64,000 bases of DNA from Enoplolaimus lenunculus (taxonomy: Eukaryota; Nematoda; Enoplea; Enoplida; Thoracostomopsidae). Where the stretch lies: the NCBI GenBank assembly GCA_030248215.1, contig JASANG010003724.1, positions 178,660 to 242,659 on the forward strand, in the 5' to 3' direction. This document shows, one piece after another, positions 63,620 through 64,000 of the stretch. Within the stretch, counting starts at the first letter, position 1, and the number at the start of each line of letters is the position of its first letter. The notes under the pieces are model-generated. The model was not told where the DNA came from. It did no database searches and saw nothing but the letters and a program-made list of their open reading frames with translations. The position numbers and the translations under genes are program-made.

Positions 63620-64000
63620 CTCAAAACTTAAATACATACACGATACAAACACTGTGAGTGTACTCTGTGTGTTAAATTTAGACATGCCACTCGTTAACCC
63701 CAACGCCGTGCATTTTGGGTGGCAAAGCGAAACAAGATAACGTGGATGCTGCACATAACGTAGGACCGTAATCTCACAAAGAAATTAAAGCTTTTTAGCA
63801 CCGTATAGCAGCTTTCAGTTAACAAGTAAACACCATTTTCGTCCACTTTTTAGAGTGTCAAAAACACAAAATGTTACTACTAAATCACCAGGTTTTATTG
63901 TATTGTACCATATTCAGCAAAGCTAACGTCCAGTACAACCTCTGAGGTTGATTTGTATCACAGCAGCGTGTACGCTTTTTCAGATTTCTTTCTAACATAT

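Larger units (their letters stand above)
44755..64000 (-). repeat. Right arm of the giant inverted repeat, cut by the window edge
   Basis: Reverse complement of 22083-42215 with indels. Largest differences: a block near 47.6-47.8 kb about 310 bp shorter than the left arm, a 396-bp deletion at 62691/62692 and about four fewer minisatellite units at 63224-63597. The first 200-300 bp next to the loop match the left arm only with many single-base losses. Confidence 0.92.

Overview
The window is nuclear DNA of an invertebrate animal. It is AT-rich, its genes are split into many small exons with GT...AG introns, and acceptors are mostly T-runs ending in TAG or CAG. There are no operons, CRISPR arrays, rRNA genes or complete tRNA genes, and I recognised no retrovirus-like element. 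I cannot name the species.

Left part (1-16110, + strand): a JIP3/JIP4-type (Sunday driver/UNC-16) scaffold gene. I could place 26 exons whose reading phases all fit (3552 nt, 1183 codons plus stop). The gene enters from the left, so its N-terminal RH1 end is outside the window. Its introns carry small DNA transposons. From 16111 to about 23500 the DNA is mostly transposon relics, a tRNA-like SINE candidate and tandem repeats, plus one possible unrecognised coding stretch (20667-21310).

Right two thirds (22083-64000): a very large inverted repeat. The left arm (22083 to about 42215) reappears reverse-complemented at about 44755-64000, around a unique loop of about 2.5 kb. The right arm is cut by the window edge, so the true repeat may be longer and could include more of the left flank. 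Each arm carries a divergent alpha-type tubulin gene (left on +, right on -) and, on the opposite strand and converging on it, a gene with a Reeler-like secreted domain (left on -, right on +). The left copies look better preserved. The right tubulin copy has lost its start exon through a 0.4-kb deletion, and the right Reeler copy has a frameshift.

The arms differ by point changes, a minisatellite copy-number change, the deletion and a low-complexity block. Sequence beside the loop in the right arm looks like poor consensus. The palindrome may be real, or it may be an assembly join of two alleles or of fold-back reads.

The whole window is full of short non-autonomous DNA transposons. Several have clear 8-bp target-site duplications and CAG...CTG ends (hAT-like), one family carries internal TTAGGC repeats, one element has TTAA target sites, and one has CACTG...CAGTG ends. 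One TTAA element sits where a tubulin exon should be.
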